Of a stretch of 64,000 nt of DNA, positions 36,226 to 49,654 are shown piece after piece (within the stretch, counting starts at the first letter, position 1; every line of letters starts with the position of its first letter). The notes below the pieces were generated by a model. The model saw only the letters and a program-made list of their open reading frames with translations. It ran no database searches and had not been told where the DNA came from. The position numbers and the translations under genes were made by a program. This stretch comes from Carya illinoinensis. Lineage: Eukaryota; Streptophyta; Magnoliopsida; Fagales; Juglandaceae. The DNA is taken from assembly GCF_018687715.1 (NCBI RefSeq), contig NC_056757.1:4377501-4441500 (forward strand), written 5' to 3'.

Positions 36226-39200
36226 ATGGATAAGGCTTGGATGCATATTGGAGATAGAATGCATTCTAACGATTACGCATCAGGCGTTAAACAATTCATG
36301 GATATGGCGAAGGCCCATCTATCGGGTAGAGACTGCATTAGGTGTCCATGTAGGAGATGCTGAAATCAAACTTTCCATCATTTTTTGGTGGTTGAGGATC
36401 ACTTGTTCATCGTAGGGATAGATCCATCTTATACGGAATGGATCTTCCATGGCGAGGAGGAAACTTTGCCAGACATCACATCTTCTGACGAAGATGGTGA
36501 TGCTGCCTATAACAACAATGACTACATTGATGATGTCAACGAGATGTTAGATGATATCCGTGTGGGATCCTTTATGGACAATTCTGGTAGAATAGAATTC
36601 TTTTCAGACGGGGGTCAAGAATGACACACCTCTTCTGCTCCTTTACACCTTAGCTTCGACGAGTTGCTAAACGATGCAAGACAACCACTTTGTCCAAGTT
36701 GCACAGAGTTCTTGAAGTTATCATTCATAGTCAAGTTGCTTCACATAAAGACAGTTGGTGGTTGGACTGTGAAGTCGTTCGACATGGTTATAAAACTTCT
36801 GCAAGCTGCCTTTCCTCATGCTTTATTCCCTGACTCATATAACGAGGCTCACCGCTTATAGCGTGGTTTGGGCTTTACTTACACAAAGATACATGTATGC
36901 CCAAATGATTGTGCCTTGTTTTGGAAGGATAATGCTAATAAAGATGCGTGCCCTAAATGTAATGCATCTAGGTGGGCCTCAAGCACAATAACCAAAAGAG
37001 GCTACCCCAAAAAGTCCTCCGGTATTTTCTTTTAAAACTGTGATTGCAAAGGTTGTTTATTTCTTGAAAGACTGCCCAAGCCATGAGATGGCATGTAGAA
37101 GAGCGTGTTGACGAGCCCAACTTCATGAGACATCCTGCTGATTCTAGGGTATGGAAAGACTTCGATAACAAATATGAGGCATTTGCCCAAGATCCTCGTA
37201 ATGTCAGACTTGCTCTAGCAAGTGATGGGTTTAACCCTTTCAATAACATGAGTAAACCGTACAGCAAATGGCCAGTTCTGCTTGTGCCGTACAACTTGCC
37301 TACTTGGTCATGCATGAAAGATCCATACTTGATGATGTCGTGTTTAATCCCTAGACCAAAGGCACCGAGAAATGATATTGACGTGTTCTTGCGTCCACTA
37401 ATAGATGAGTTGAGAGAATTATGGGAAGATGGAATTCAAACATATGATGCATACAAAGGTGAAATGTTTCTATTGAGGGCAGCGTTGCTCTGGACAATCA
37501 ATGACTTTCCTGCATACGCAAATCTTTCAGGCTGGAGTACAAAGGGTAAGATGGCATGTCCGACATGTAACTTTGAAACAGATACATTATGGTTGAAGCA
37601 TGGCCAAAAACATGCTTATATGGGTCATCGTCGGTGGTTGGGCATAGAGCACAATTGTAGAAAGAAAGAAAAAATGCTTTTAATGGAAAGGATGAACGCC
37701 ATCTCCAACCTAAAACCATTGTGGGGCAGGCTTTAATGGATCAATTACATGAGGTCTCCAACATCCAGTATGGTAAATCAACAAAGAAGATGAAACATAC
37801 CCCCCATTGAACTTAATTGGACTAAAAAATATATCTTCTTTGAGCTTCCTTATTGGTTAGACTTGGGATTGCGACATAACTTGGATGTCATGCACATTGA
37901 GAAAAACATATGTGATAACGTTTTGGGAACCCTGATGAATATTGAAGGCAAAAGTAAGGGCACTGTCAATGCGCGTAGGGACTTGGAAGATCTTGGACTA
38001 AGAAAAGAATTACATTTACAGCATCATGGTAATCATACTTATATGAGTCTTGCATGTTACATGTTAAATGTAATTGAGCGAAGAAGTTTTTGTGCACGTA
38101 TGGCAGAAGTCAAATTTCCTGATGGTTTTGCCTCAAATATTACCCAGTGTGTCAACGTTAATGAAGGAAAAATCATGGGAATGAAGAGCCATGATTGTCA
38201 TATCTTTATGCGATATTTGTTGTCGGTTATTATTGGTGGGTACCTACGACCATATATTAGGGGAGCTTTAATAAAGTTATGCTCATTTTTCAAAGAATTA
38301 TGCTCACGAACACTAGACACAAGGGTGTTGGAACAACTTCAAGCTAATATCCCCATCATTCTTTGCAAATTGGAAATGATATTCTTACCGGCATTTTTTG
38401 ATATCATGGTGCACCTTGCTATTCATCTCCTAAATGAGGCATTGCTAGCAGGGCCTGTTCAGTACAGGTGGATGTACCCTTTCGAGAGGTATTTGGGTAA
38501 ATTCAAGCGGTATGTCCGCAACAGAGCTCGTCCAGAAGGCTCAATTGCTGAGGCATATGTTCATGTCGAATATCTGACATTTTGCTCTATGTACCTTAAT
38601 GATATCGAGACTAGACATAACCGAGAGGAACGAAACAGTGACACAATTGGGCAAACCTCCCGAGAGTCAAGTTTATCGATTTTCTCCCAAAAGGTGCGCC
38701 CATTAGGGGCAGCAAGAGTGGAAAAATTACCTGACGCATTGTTGGCCAAGGCTGAGTGGTACGTCCTTAATAATTGCGTAGAGATTGAAGACTATATAGA
38801 GTAAGTGCACGATCTATCCCCAATTCAGCATTTTATTTATCTTATATTGTAAGTGGATAACTTATTAATACATTTGGTTTTCGTAGTGAGCACTATAACA
38901 AGATGAAAGAAGAGGACCTTAGCAACATTGAGCGTAGGCACCAAAGTCAATTCCTAATGTGGTTTAGAACACGCGTAAGATTCACTATCTTTTTATTTAC
39001 AAACATTTCCCATTATTTAACCTTTGAATTGACTTCCTTACTGTTTTTTTTTTTCAATCAAATATCCATGTTAGATCGCCCAGTTGCATGCTAAGATTCC
39101 CCCCGAGGTGATCGATGATATATATGCATTAGCATGTGGTCCATATCCACTGGTCACATCATATTCTGGGTGTATAATGCATGGAATTCGGTTTCACACG

Positions 39201-39845
39201 AAGGAACTCAAAGGGCGTCGTCACACCCAAAATAGTGGTGTTGTTGTTCATGGCGACCATCAAGGATTGCCAGTTGACTTCTACGGTGTGTTGCAGGACA
39301 TCATATAATTACGTTATTTGGGTTGGCGCAAGCGTTTTTTGTTTAAATGTGATTTGTGGGACATTGGCGACATGAGAAGGGGGATACACACTGGGGATCA
39401 CTTAACGAGTGTCAACACATCTAGGCAATGGTACAAAGATGAGCATTTCACTCTAGCATGCCAATCGTTGCAAGTTTTTTACATAAAAGACCCGACTTTG
39501 GGGGGAAGTTGGCACATTGTACACAAGATAACAAATAGGAATGTTTACAATATTCGCCACAATACCTCGGAGTTGCATGAACTTGATGATGAATCCGACG
39601 TTGGTGAAATAGACGATGAGAGTGACACTGATCCTAGGAACTATGGTTGTGTTAATGAAACTAATTTAGTAGACATGCTCAATCCATTGATCCGAGTAAA
39701 TGAAGAAAACTTGCCCGTTGATCCTTCAACACTGTCACAAGAGCATTTGGCTGAAGGAAGTGACGATGAGGCCTTCATTGATGATGAAGACATTAACGAC
39801 GCTTTTGTGTTGGAGAACATTGATGAGGGGGATAGCGATGGTTAG
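36226..39845 (+). pseudogene. CACTA TNP2-type transposase (Transposase_21), decayed
   Basis: The start MDKAWMHIGDRMHSNDY with GRDCIRCPCRRC is the transposase-associated zinc-binding domain (36226-36360). The catalytic region follows with SFDELLNDARQPL, FKVIHVCPND-like text (YTKIHVCPNDCALFWK, about 36882), MRWHVEERVDE, ASDGFNPFNNMSKPYS, LVPYNLPTWSCMKDPY, INDFPAYANLSGWSTKGK and LDVMHIEKNICDNVLGTL (about 37884). A DUF4218-type block (HLLNEALLAGPVQYRWMYPF, about 38424) and a DUF4216-type C terminus (LFKCDLWDIG, about 39340) complete the usual order. Small introns fit at 38801-38886 and 38975-39074. Stops occur at 36361, 36622, 36859, 37041, 37065, 37734, 37791 and 39306, and a frameshift near 37010. 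It is not functional as it stands. Confidence 0.9.
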
Positions 39846-42800
39846 TTGAATCTTGAATCTTTTTATTTATTATACAGATTTATCCTGATGGTTATCTTAT
39901 CCTATTTTTATGATAATGGTTTATCTAATTATAGATAATGTTAATCATTAAAAACCATAGCTATTTATGTCATTGAATGCTTTTAATTTGGATATTCCAC
40001 CATACATGCACTAGGTGTCCATGAGGATTTGATACACATGCTTTTTATTATGGGAATAGTTAAGAGTACTATTAATTCACTATCATGAGGGTATATATTT
40101 TACCATGGGATTTATATTGATGTCTTTAGTAATTTATATTTTGTGTGTTTGTAGAGATCGCCTGACTTTACGCATTGGGATATCATCTCCACACTTGAAG
40201 ACTATGCGTGTGTAAAGGCATTATTTCGCATAAACATGGCCACTGTCTGTATGCTTTCTTTACTTTGACTTGCAACGTTGGATTTTGGTTCTCAACCAGT
40301 GCTATCCCTTTGATATTTAGAATGTTTACTATATATGAAAGCCTTACGTTTTTGTCAAAAACCCAACTTGACTGAATTAAATTATTAAAGACTCCAACCA
40401 TTACCTTTTTTAACTATTAATGTATTTCAAATGAGTAAAAGGTGAGCAGCCCAATACACATGATTTATACAACTATATATCAGTCACTGCAACCTATCAG
40501 AATTTAGTAAATACAAATGATAGTTCCTGTTAGTAAGAAAGATTGAACATGATATATATTGAAAAATGGACTGAATATGATATATAAAAATAATGGACTA
40601 TACAATGCATCTTTCTAATATGGTCAAGGGAAGATAGATGCGTACAATTGTTTATAGCTGATATTCAATTTGTTAGTTTGCTTGAACTCTAGTAGATAAA
40701 TGTCACTTAAAATCAACAATGTATCTACAAATGATGACCACACCGAGTAGTCCATACAAGGTCTGTTTATTCCCTCAAATGTGACTTTTATAATATTACT
40801 GTTAAATTTAAAATATACATGGTTCACCATTTTTTTCAATTTTCTTTTTGATGATAATGGTTAGTGGATTTCTAGGCTGTCCATCATGTCTATCCTAGTC
40901 TTACATTAATCCAACGTTCACATGGAAGCATCTCAATATTAGATCTTTACTCTAAAGAATTCATTCTTACATCTTGCTTGGTGAATATAATATTTCATGT
41001 TAAATATTCAACAATATGCTGCATTACTAAATGAGATTGGGCTGGAGGACACTTGTTTAGTGTTAATTACAAATATTGGCCATTGCAAATGCACGGTTGT
41101 GAGGTCAATTTCAAACTGACCTTACCTCCATTTTTCCAAATTGTACATGTCTGGACAAGTAGGTCTCCAGATTAAACAATGATTGGATGAAACCATATAT
41201 AAGAAGATGGGTTTGAGGAAGCATTTAAAATGCACATGGAGGATCTAAACTCACCACTTAAAATACACTTGGGTATCTCGATTATGGTCCTTAATAATTG
41301 TGAGTACACGTCTACTAGTTTCTTAGGTGCAAAGAGAGGTGACCAATGTGTATGTCACCTATGAACAAATGGGACATACCATACTAATTGCCATATATAA
41401 ACCAGAATCAGCACTACTAATGATTTCTCACATATATACTCTAAAATTAGATCTTTAAAATGAAAAATAAAGAGTGACAATGAAGTACTTTGAACTTTCT
41501 CACATATATGAATGGTTTGATGCTTGGATGCATGCTTTTTTAAGTCAGTCCAAATTTGTTGTTAGATAATGATGGAAATTATTTATACATAAAAAGCCAA
41601 GTCACATGGGGAATTGTAATATAGAATAGTGGAAATGTATATGCTTAGAAATGATACAGAATTGGAAGGTGTCATTTTTGTATGAAAACATTGGGTTTGA
41701 GCAAATGGTACATTTTATAATATTTTGCACTCAAATATGGCGTAAAAGGGCATTAACTAGAAATGTGATAACGAAGGCATAAAAGGTCATTAACTAGAAA
41801 TGTGATAAGGAAGGCATAAACCAATGTTATTTAATCGTTGTAGTTTGCACGCAAACTGTGTTTGTTGTTGTAACCGTTGACAACAAATCACATGATGATA
41901 GTGCATCGGCAAGATATCACTTAAAAGTCAAAACGTCCATTGCTAGCATTAATGTAATCATTCATCAATTGCCATGGTCCATATATGTTTTAGGTGCAAA
42001 TTTAATTCCCAGGTAATCTTTTTGCCAAATGGAGGGAGCATTTATATATTCCATATAAAAAAATTAGCCATACTTTTTCAGAGAGTAATGTACCTTGTAT
42101 TTTTGAATTTAATAAAAAAATTTCATTGTAATATTCAGTATCACTTACGATCATTTTATAATTTACACCGGTGTGAAATCTACAAAATGGATGTGTTGTT
42201 GTAACTATAAATCTTTGAAAAATGTTCATGTAGTGGTTTGAGTAAACAAGCTTCCCAATTAAAGAATTTCATATGTCGCATAGGTTTAACGATGAGAATG
42301 GGAAATTTTAACACGTTAGCAATAAAATCCAATGTCCAAAACATACTAGCCAAATATGTTAAGAAAAAAGTGCACGATTTATTTTTTCATTTTTCCAATA
42401 CTTCCCCACAGGTTGGACACAAAGATACATTTTCAGTAGCTGGGCACCAATTTATATGAAGGCGCATGTATTTTGCAATATTAATGTTTTATTTTAATAT
42501 ACTCATATTCACCAATCTACTTTAGAGCTAACATGTGTATAGAAGAATGCCAGATGTGTGCCTTAATCAAGATATAAAATTTGTCCAGATTTATATTTGA
42601 TTGGTATTTGGAGTCTACCATATACTTAATATATGTACAAGCAGAATACCAACTATATTCATTAATCAAGATATAATGAAGGCAGAGATTTTTATTTTAT
42701 TGCATAGTGGAGTACTCTACCATATACTGCCCATGTGTATAAAAGAGATTTTTATTTTATTGCATAGCGGAGTCTACCATATACTTAACGTGTATGAAAA

Positions 42801-44837
42801 TGGAATGCCATTTGTCTTCATTAATCAAGATATAAAATTAAATGGATTTTTATTTTATTTCATATTGGACTCATCACATATACTTAACATGTGTACAAAA
42901 GAATGAGGTATATCTTCATTAATCAAGTTATAGAAATAAAGAGATTTTTATTTTATTGCATATTAGAGTCTGCCATAGACTTAACATGTGTACAAAAGAG
43001 TTGTCAGCTGTCTTTCATTAATCAAGATATCAAATTAGAGAGATTGTTTATTTAATTGCATATTGGAGTCTACCCTATCACTGATATGTGTACAAAAGAC
43101 CTAACATATGTACAAAATAGCTGCCAGCTGTCTTGGAATAATCAAGATATCAAATTAAAGTTTTTATTTCCTTTTATTGCATATTGGAGAACTCATTTTC
43201 CTCCACATGTGTTCGTACAATGATCATGTGTACTAAAATGCTGCCAGCTATCTTGGAATAATCAAGATATCAAATTAAAGTTTTTATTTCCTTTTATTGC
43301 ATATTGGAGAACCAATTTTCCTCCAAATATGTACGTACAATGATAATGTTTACTAAAATGCTGCCAACTATCTTGTAATAATCAAGATATCAAAAATGAG
43401 AATTACAATTATTTTATTGCATGTTGGAGGACCCCATATACGTAACATGTGTACAATGTTCAGCCTCAAAAAAGCTGCCAGCTGTCTTCATTAATAAAGA
43501 TATCAAAATAAAGAAATTCTTGTGATAACCTTTTCAAAATACTACATGTATTTTGGCCCAGCTCTTACCAAGACGTCTAATGCATTGTACTTAATTGGCT
43601 CTTTTACATGTTGCGGCATACGCAGGAAAGTATTATTTGGAAAAGGCGGGATTTTAAAGCCTGGAGAGTGGTGACTTGGTGCCAATCTATAACTTCAGAA
43701 GTGACAGAAGCTGTACATCAGATCTTCGTGGGTTCCAAAGGCCAGTCCATTCCTCATGCTCTGGGTTGCAGCAGGCTGAAGGAGTAAGGAAAGGAGATCT
43801 AGAAGTGGGTTTTGAGGCTGAACCCCAAATTCCTTGTACTCATTGTGGTATTTCTGATTAACTGAAGTTTCACTAGACTTTTTCAACCAGTTGGTTGTAG
43901 ACCTAACCAACAAAAAGCTGAGCAAAAGGTATGTTTTTTCTAACCCTACAATAACATTCTTTACTTTACGAAGCAAAGACACAAACCCATTTTTTTCTGT
44001 GTGATATAACAATGGAACAAATCAGGAAAATATCCAGACCCACATTGTAAAAGCAAATTTTTGAATGTTGTAACTGAACCTATTAAGAGTTTTTCAGCTA
44101 TGGTTTGATGTAAGAAAGATATTGAGGGATGAAATGGATACTAGGGTTTTCATAAAAGATTAACTAAAAATTAATAGAGGCGTGAATATATGCTTAAAGG
44201 TGTTGTTGTTAACATAAAGAAAACATTATACACTAGGCATGTAACTAAGTGAATGTGAACCCAGGGAGCAGCATCTTACCTACTGGAAAGTGTGTTGCAG
44301 ACACCTCATTTTTAGTCACTGTTTTTTTGTCAAAGTAGATGGCTTGAGATAAGATAAGAATGTTGTTAACATACTTGAAATGTCATAAGGTCTTTGAATT
44401 TAATAAAGACCAGAATGTGATAATACCAGCAACTTTAAATTCAATTACAAATGATGAAGAGGCCAGAATGTACATGATAATGTGATTATACAATGTATTC
44501 TATAGGTTGGTACATAACTTGATGCAAGAGTGTTCACTGGATTTGCATGTGATCAGTGGGTAATAATTGGTGACTAGTGAATAGAAGGTATATTTAATTT
44601 TGTGAAAACGTTAGTTTATCTAAAAAAATGTTTCATCCAGCAGTATTATCTAAATTGAGGAATTGTGTATATTTTCATAAACATTCACACAATGATGTTT
44701 ACTCACACAGTGATGTTGGTGGGGAATTAGGAGTAGGTAGTAAATATGAAAAGCTAAACCATTAGGTATAGTGTTGATAACTACTGGTATGTGGTTATGT
44801 TCACATTCCATGTTGATTGATGTATTGTAATTTACAG
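39846..44837. other. CACTA interior between transposase and second gene
   Basis: AT-rich, intron-like or spacer sequence. It includes the degenerate minisatellite at 42540-43510. A short open frame at 43676-43861 (sequence such as GFQRPVHSSCSGLQQ) is not recognisable. No gene is supported. Confidence 0.5.
42540..43510. repeat. Degenerate minisatellite, about nine units of 95-160 bp
   Basis: The core TTAATCAAGATATCAAATTA or a close variant recurs at about 42565, 42660, 42818, 42920, 43016, 43137, 43257, 43377 and 43488. Between cores are TTTTATTTTATTGCATATTG, GGAGTCTACCATATACTTAA and CATGTGTACAAAAG. The units starting near 43016, 43137 and 43257 are spaced by almost exactly 120 bp and are the most alike. 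It lies within the CACTA element. Confidence 0.8.
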
Positions 44838-46593
44838 GAAAATAATGTCATGTACAAATTAGGGAAGAGATTTAGGAGGGGACGACCTCGAGGTCGCCTA
44901 ATCAACTCAAGCCCTATTAAAGAAGTTCCCGACCTGGTGCCTCCGACTACAGTTTTACGAGATGAGGAGGATCCCATAATTGATGCCTTAGCTGAAGTAG
45001 TACCAGAAATGGGCATAGAAGAAGCCAATCACTAATATGCCCGGTAAAGGTTATGATGTATTATAAACATGTATAGGGTTCTAGTTTTGATGTTTATAAT
45101 CCTTAGCCATGCTTCACTGTATTGAATAAGTTTATACATGTTTATAATACAGTTCCCCCCATTAAAAAATGAGGTCGAGGGCCTGTGAAGGGTACTGCAT
45201 TTGAAAGGTTGAGAAAGTATGGTAAGATCCCTTTAAATATAAAGGATGGGCATATGGGTCCTTCATGCGAAAATGCTACTATATTCAGTAGTCGAGTGAG
45301 CTGGATTATAAACGTACATGCTGAAATGCGCCATGCTAGTTGGAGTGCAGTTGGCGACAAGGAGAAGCACGATCTCATCACTCATGTTAAAGTAGGGGTT
45401 TAATATATATGCCTAGTCATTTTTATTTATGAATATTGATGTGTATTATTTGAGTGACTTCTTGTATGTGATATGATACAATGCATTGCAGGGTGATTTT
45501 GAGTTGGACTGGACAATGGAAAATCATCGTGAAGCTATAGTAAATGCACTCGCTGATAAGTATAATGCATACCATTACGAACTACACAAGCACTACCGTA
45601 AATTTGCAACGCATGAGGAAGCACTAGCTGGTCAGAAAGAGTCGGTGGAGCCACATGTCTGGGAGTGGCTCTGTGAATGATGGGCGAGTGGAGCATTTAA
45701 GGTAAGTATTTTTTGTGTTATATCTGGTTTAGGAAAACTGAGGCAGATTTTTTTATCCTCTAATAACATGCTTATAATATATATGGTTAGTTTTGTTGAG
45801 GCATTGAGCATTGGTGTGTAAGTGCATGACAATAAATCTTTGAAATATATTTTAGGAGTGGTCTCGCAGAAACACAAATAATAGAAAGAAACAGAAAGTT
45901 AGACACACTGGTGGGAGGAAATCATTTGTCAGGCTTGTGGAAGAAAGGGTAACATATTCAGTGTTTTACCTTAATTTTAAATACTTGCTGTCCAGGAAAT
46001 GATAGTGAGCCTAAATGTCTCATAATTTGTAATTGAAGAGTGAGGAGGCACCAAATATGATTGAATTTTACAAAGAAACACATTGGTCAAGAGAGAAAGG
46101 GAAATTCATCAATGCAGCAAGTGAACACAATTATGTGAGTTAACTGATGATTGATAGATTCTAATGATTTAGTTTCTTTATGCATGGCTGACCTTCAAAA
46201 AATAATATATTTTTCTTATTTAAATTTCAGAATCTGATGTTAGTGAGGTTGAATGAGAAAGGGACAGAAGAGGATCAGGATGATGATGCTACTACTGATG
46301 TATTCAAAGAGGTCTTAGGCTATAAATTTGGATATGTACTTGGACTGGGCCACTCAGTCATTCATGAGCCCTCCCATTTTATGCAAAAGAACAAGACATT
46401 TAAATGATTGGCGGAGGAGAATGAAAGGAACAAGACCTGTGCAAACCATTACAAAACTCAACTAGAGTCACTTTTGGGTGAAATGGCTGATCTGCGCAAA
46501 CAGTTTTCTAAGCATGACAGACAGATAAACATGATAAGCTCACAGTTAGAGTTAAATAGGGAGTCTCAACAAGAGACCCTCGGAGATGCTTAG
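44838..46593 (+). pseudogene. CACTA second gene, Transposase_24 / TNP1-like, decayed
   Basis: Exons that fit GT-AG rules are 44838 to about 45032, about 45160-45391, 45492-45701, 45856-45948, 46039-46134 and 46231-46593. The first holds RFRRGRPRGRLINSS, an AT-hook-like basic motif. Later exons give FERLRKYGKIPLNIKDG, EMRHASWSAVGDKEKHDLIT, LDWTMENHREAIVNALADKY, WSRRNTNNRKKQKVRHTGGR, PNMIEFYKETHWSREKGKFI and VLGYKFGYVLGLGHSV, the pattern of the plant En/Spm Transposase_24 family. The tail (LLGEMADLRKQFSKHDRQIN) is a predicted coiled coil. Nonsense codons lie at 45678 (Trp expected) and 46405. The 5' end of the gene is not identified. Family members are accessory DNA-binding proteins of transposition; that is known for En/Spm and inferred here. 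Confidence 0.82.
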
Positions 46594-49192
46594 GCATCTC
46601 TCATATAGTTTAGCTTTTTAGAGTGTTGGGGATTTTTGTGTTTTTTGTTTCTCCTTTGGAAATGGCAGTGTTAAATGCCTTTCGAAAATTGATGTGTATT
46701 GTGGGCAGGTAAATGGGGGGTATTTTGATAGAAAGGGTGGGAGGTGGTTGGATAAGTGGGATTTTGTGTTGGGCATTGTAACATGGTATCTTAATGGAAG
46801 TAGGTTGTAAGGAATGTTTGGTGGTGGTCATAACAATCAGGTAATTTTTATTCTCCTGCCTAGCTGTATCTTCTTATATACAATGATAATTTTGGGTTTA
46901 TAGTATGTTGTATATAGTTTAATTGAGTGTGCACAGTTGACTAAAATATTTTGCTACTTTAATTCAGGGATATTGCTGCATGCATTAGCTGCATATTTGT
47001 AAAGGTTCCTGCCAATAATGGTTCTGTGAGTATCTAGATGTTGTTCCAGCACAGTTACAAGATTTTGAGATCCAATTCAGAAAATGGTCAGGAAAATATA
47101 ACTGGATAGGAGCTTCAGATCTGGTGATGGTATATGTTACTGTTCTCTATTCTTGTTTACACAAATCAATTCATAGTGCATTATGTTAGCATATGGAACT
47201 TGCTCCTAGACAACATGTATGTTTAAAATATATGGGATTTTGGTATATTGACTATTGTATTTAACACCATAACTAGCTGGATCTTATTCTCTGTGGTTAA
47301 ACTGTTTGGTGGAAGATAAGAATTAGTTTTTGTCAAAAACCTAGCCAGCATGGTTGCAGCTCTTATATATTATGTTAAAATGATCTCTTTGCAGCATATA
47401 TACAGTTTAGAGACATATATAGGCTATCGAAAGAAGAAAGGAAAAAAAGTATAATGTCAGTGAACTTAAGAACATATGGCCTTGCAGATAACATACTTGT
47501 AGAATGTAATTAATTTGGCCAGTTTCAATAAAGAGACTAGTGGTTGCAGGAAATTATATATTGGAGCTGTCAAGCATATTCATAGTCTAGTTTAGACCCA
47601 GTTTACTGTTTGCAGATCATATTTTTTGGTATCTTATAACTGTCATATGGTATATGGGTCATAGGATCATATGTTGGCTAAACATGTGATCACCAAAGTA
47701 AATGTACATGTAGTTTTTGACATATTCAGTCTACTTGGTTTTGATAAATATTGTTTAGCACTCATAAATGCAGTTTGATCAATCCTTACTGACCCATAGG
47801 ATTTTATCTAGCTATAAGTCAAACTCTCATTCACTTCATTGTGGGAAAGGTCTGATTTGTTGAACACAAATTGAGGTCACAAAATAAAGCTTGTGTTGGA
47901 AATGGGCTATCCCTAAAACCATTGTTTGATAAACATACTTGCATCTTGGAGCAATAATATTTTGTGTATGCTCAATTGCTGATGTTAAGGGGCCTATATA
48001 CAGAAACCTTGATGTTTTTGTCTCCAACTATATTGAGCATACTGAGATAATTGGTAACCAATATATATATATATATATATGCCATCTAATTTGGAAGAAC
48101 ATTACTGGATATTAATAATGAGTGCCCAGTGAACACAGACTTGACTATGATTTGCATATTAGGTTTTTGCTAGGAAAATCTTGTATTGAAGAAAGGCCAT
48201 ATTTTCCCCACTTACATGTTGGATAATCTGCATATTGTAGAAAATTTGCCAGCTTGGTGGAGGATTTTACCATATATTGTCTATGAGTTTAATATTGTAA
48301 ATGCCCAAGTATATTAAGGGAGATGGTATGTGAGGATATCTTACTCAGATCACTATTAGTTTGTAAGTTGTAATGTAATGTTTTTTTTTTTTTTTTTTTT
48401 TTTGGCCATGTCAAGAAAATGATCATCATGTTATGCAAACTTTAATTGTTAACAAACTGAATTTGTTTTTTTTTTTTTTTTGTTCCTATTGTCCAGGTGT
48501 TTTTCATTCACTCAAAAAGTTGAAAATCTATCCGTACAGAAGCTGAATTGGTACAGCTGGAATCTCATCACCTTGGACGATAAAAAATGAATGATAGAAT
48601 GCAGATGAAAGCAATGGAGCTATACACTATTTCTAGGCTGGAGCAAAGTTCATCCCAACTATATGTAGAAGTATATAGTTGTTTTATGGGCTATACAATA
48701 GTTGTAACTATTATGTTGATCCTCCCATTTCCTTCCCACACAGTACACATTGATGTATTTCCATTATGCAATCTGAACATTGAAACATGTCTGAATTAAT
48801 TATATATATGTACATGTATATAAACAGGGAAAATTATGTGATATGGTTGTGATTGTGTTTTTGAATACTTTTGCCATATATCTCAACTAGGTAAAGCCCA
48901 ATTTACGACCCTTTATGGAAGGGAACTGCTCTGATGAATGTGTATTTCTTTTTCCCCAGGAGCAAGCAATTGTGGCAAAAACATGGTATGATTATTTGCC
49001 AAAACAATATAAGGAAAATAAACTTCATGGGAAAAGATTATTTGCTAGGATTGTGGTGGTGGGAAAAGATTACCCACCAAGATTATTAGCATTTAAGTAA
49101 ATATGATGACATTATTTTCCACAAGACATTATCATGGAATACTTTACCACAATCACATTTATGGGTAAATCAGTTGGAGTTCATGGCTACCA
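46594..49192. other. 3' untranslated or spacer region of the CACTA element
   Basis: Unassigned T-rich sequence with poly(T) tracts at 48381-48403 and 48466-48481 and an AT tract at about 48060-48080. The poly(T) tracts may be tails of reverse-strand retroposons, but I did not find matching duplications. No gene is supported. Confidence 0.45.
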
Positions 49193-49654
49193 CATGCTAA
49201 TTACCCATAAGAAATTTGGTGGATAATAGTTATACCCACAAAGCTAATATCATAGCAAAACATTTAATTACCCAAAAGACACATGGTGGGTAATAGTTAT
49301 TTTCCACGAAGGAGTTCATGGAAAAACATGCTAATTACCCATAAGAAATTTGGTGGGTAATTATATAACTCACGAAAGAGTTAATGGAAAAACATGCTAA
49401 TCACCCACAAGAAATTTGGTGGGTAATAGTTATACTCACAAAGGAGTTCATGGAAAAACATGCTAATTATCCACAAGAAATTTGGTGGGTAGTAGTTATA
49501 CCCATGAAGAAGTTCATGGCAAAACATTTAATTACCCAGAATACACTTGGTGGGTAATAGTTATTCCCACGAAGGATTTCATGGCAAAACATGCTAAATA
49601 CCCACAAAATAATTGGTGGCTATTAATTATATCACGAAATATACTGGTGAGAAT
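49193..49654. repeat. CACTA right subterminal array, seven units of about 66 bp
   Basis: Units begin CATGCTAATTACCCA or CATTTAATTACCCA and continue with AAGAAATTTGGTGGGTAAT, then a stretch like AGTTATACCCACGAAGGA and TTCATGG(C/A)AAAA. Unit length is 65-66 bp. In each unit ATTACCCA and TGGGTAAT form a hairpin stem. The last unit is degenerate. No counterpart lies at the left end. It may serve as an asymmetrical protein-binding region. Confidence 0.85.

Noticed and set aside
44838..46593. A host gene captured by the CACTA element
   Set aside because: The exon series matches the plant En/Spm Transposase_24 pattern, which is the element's own second gene.
49193..49654. CRISPR-like array of regular repeats
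   Set aside because: The units are contiguous without unique spacers, lie in a plant transposon terminus, and no cas-type gene is present.
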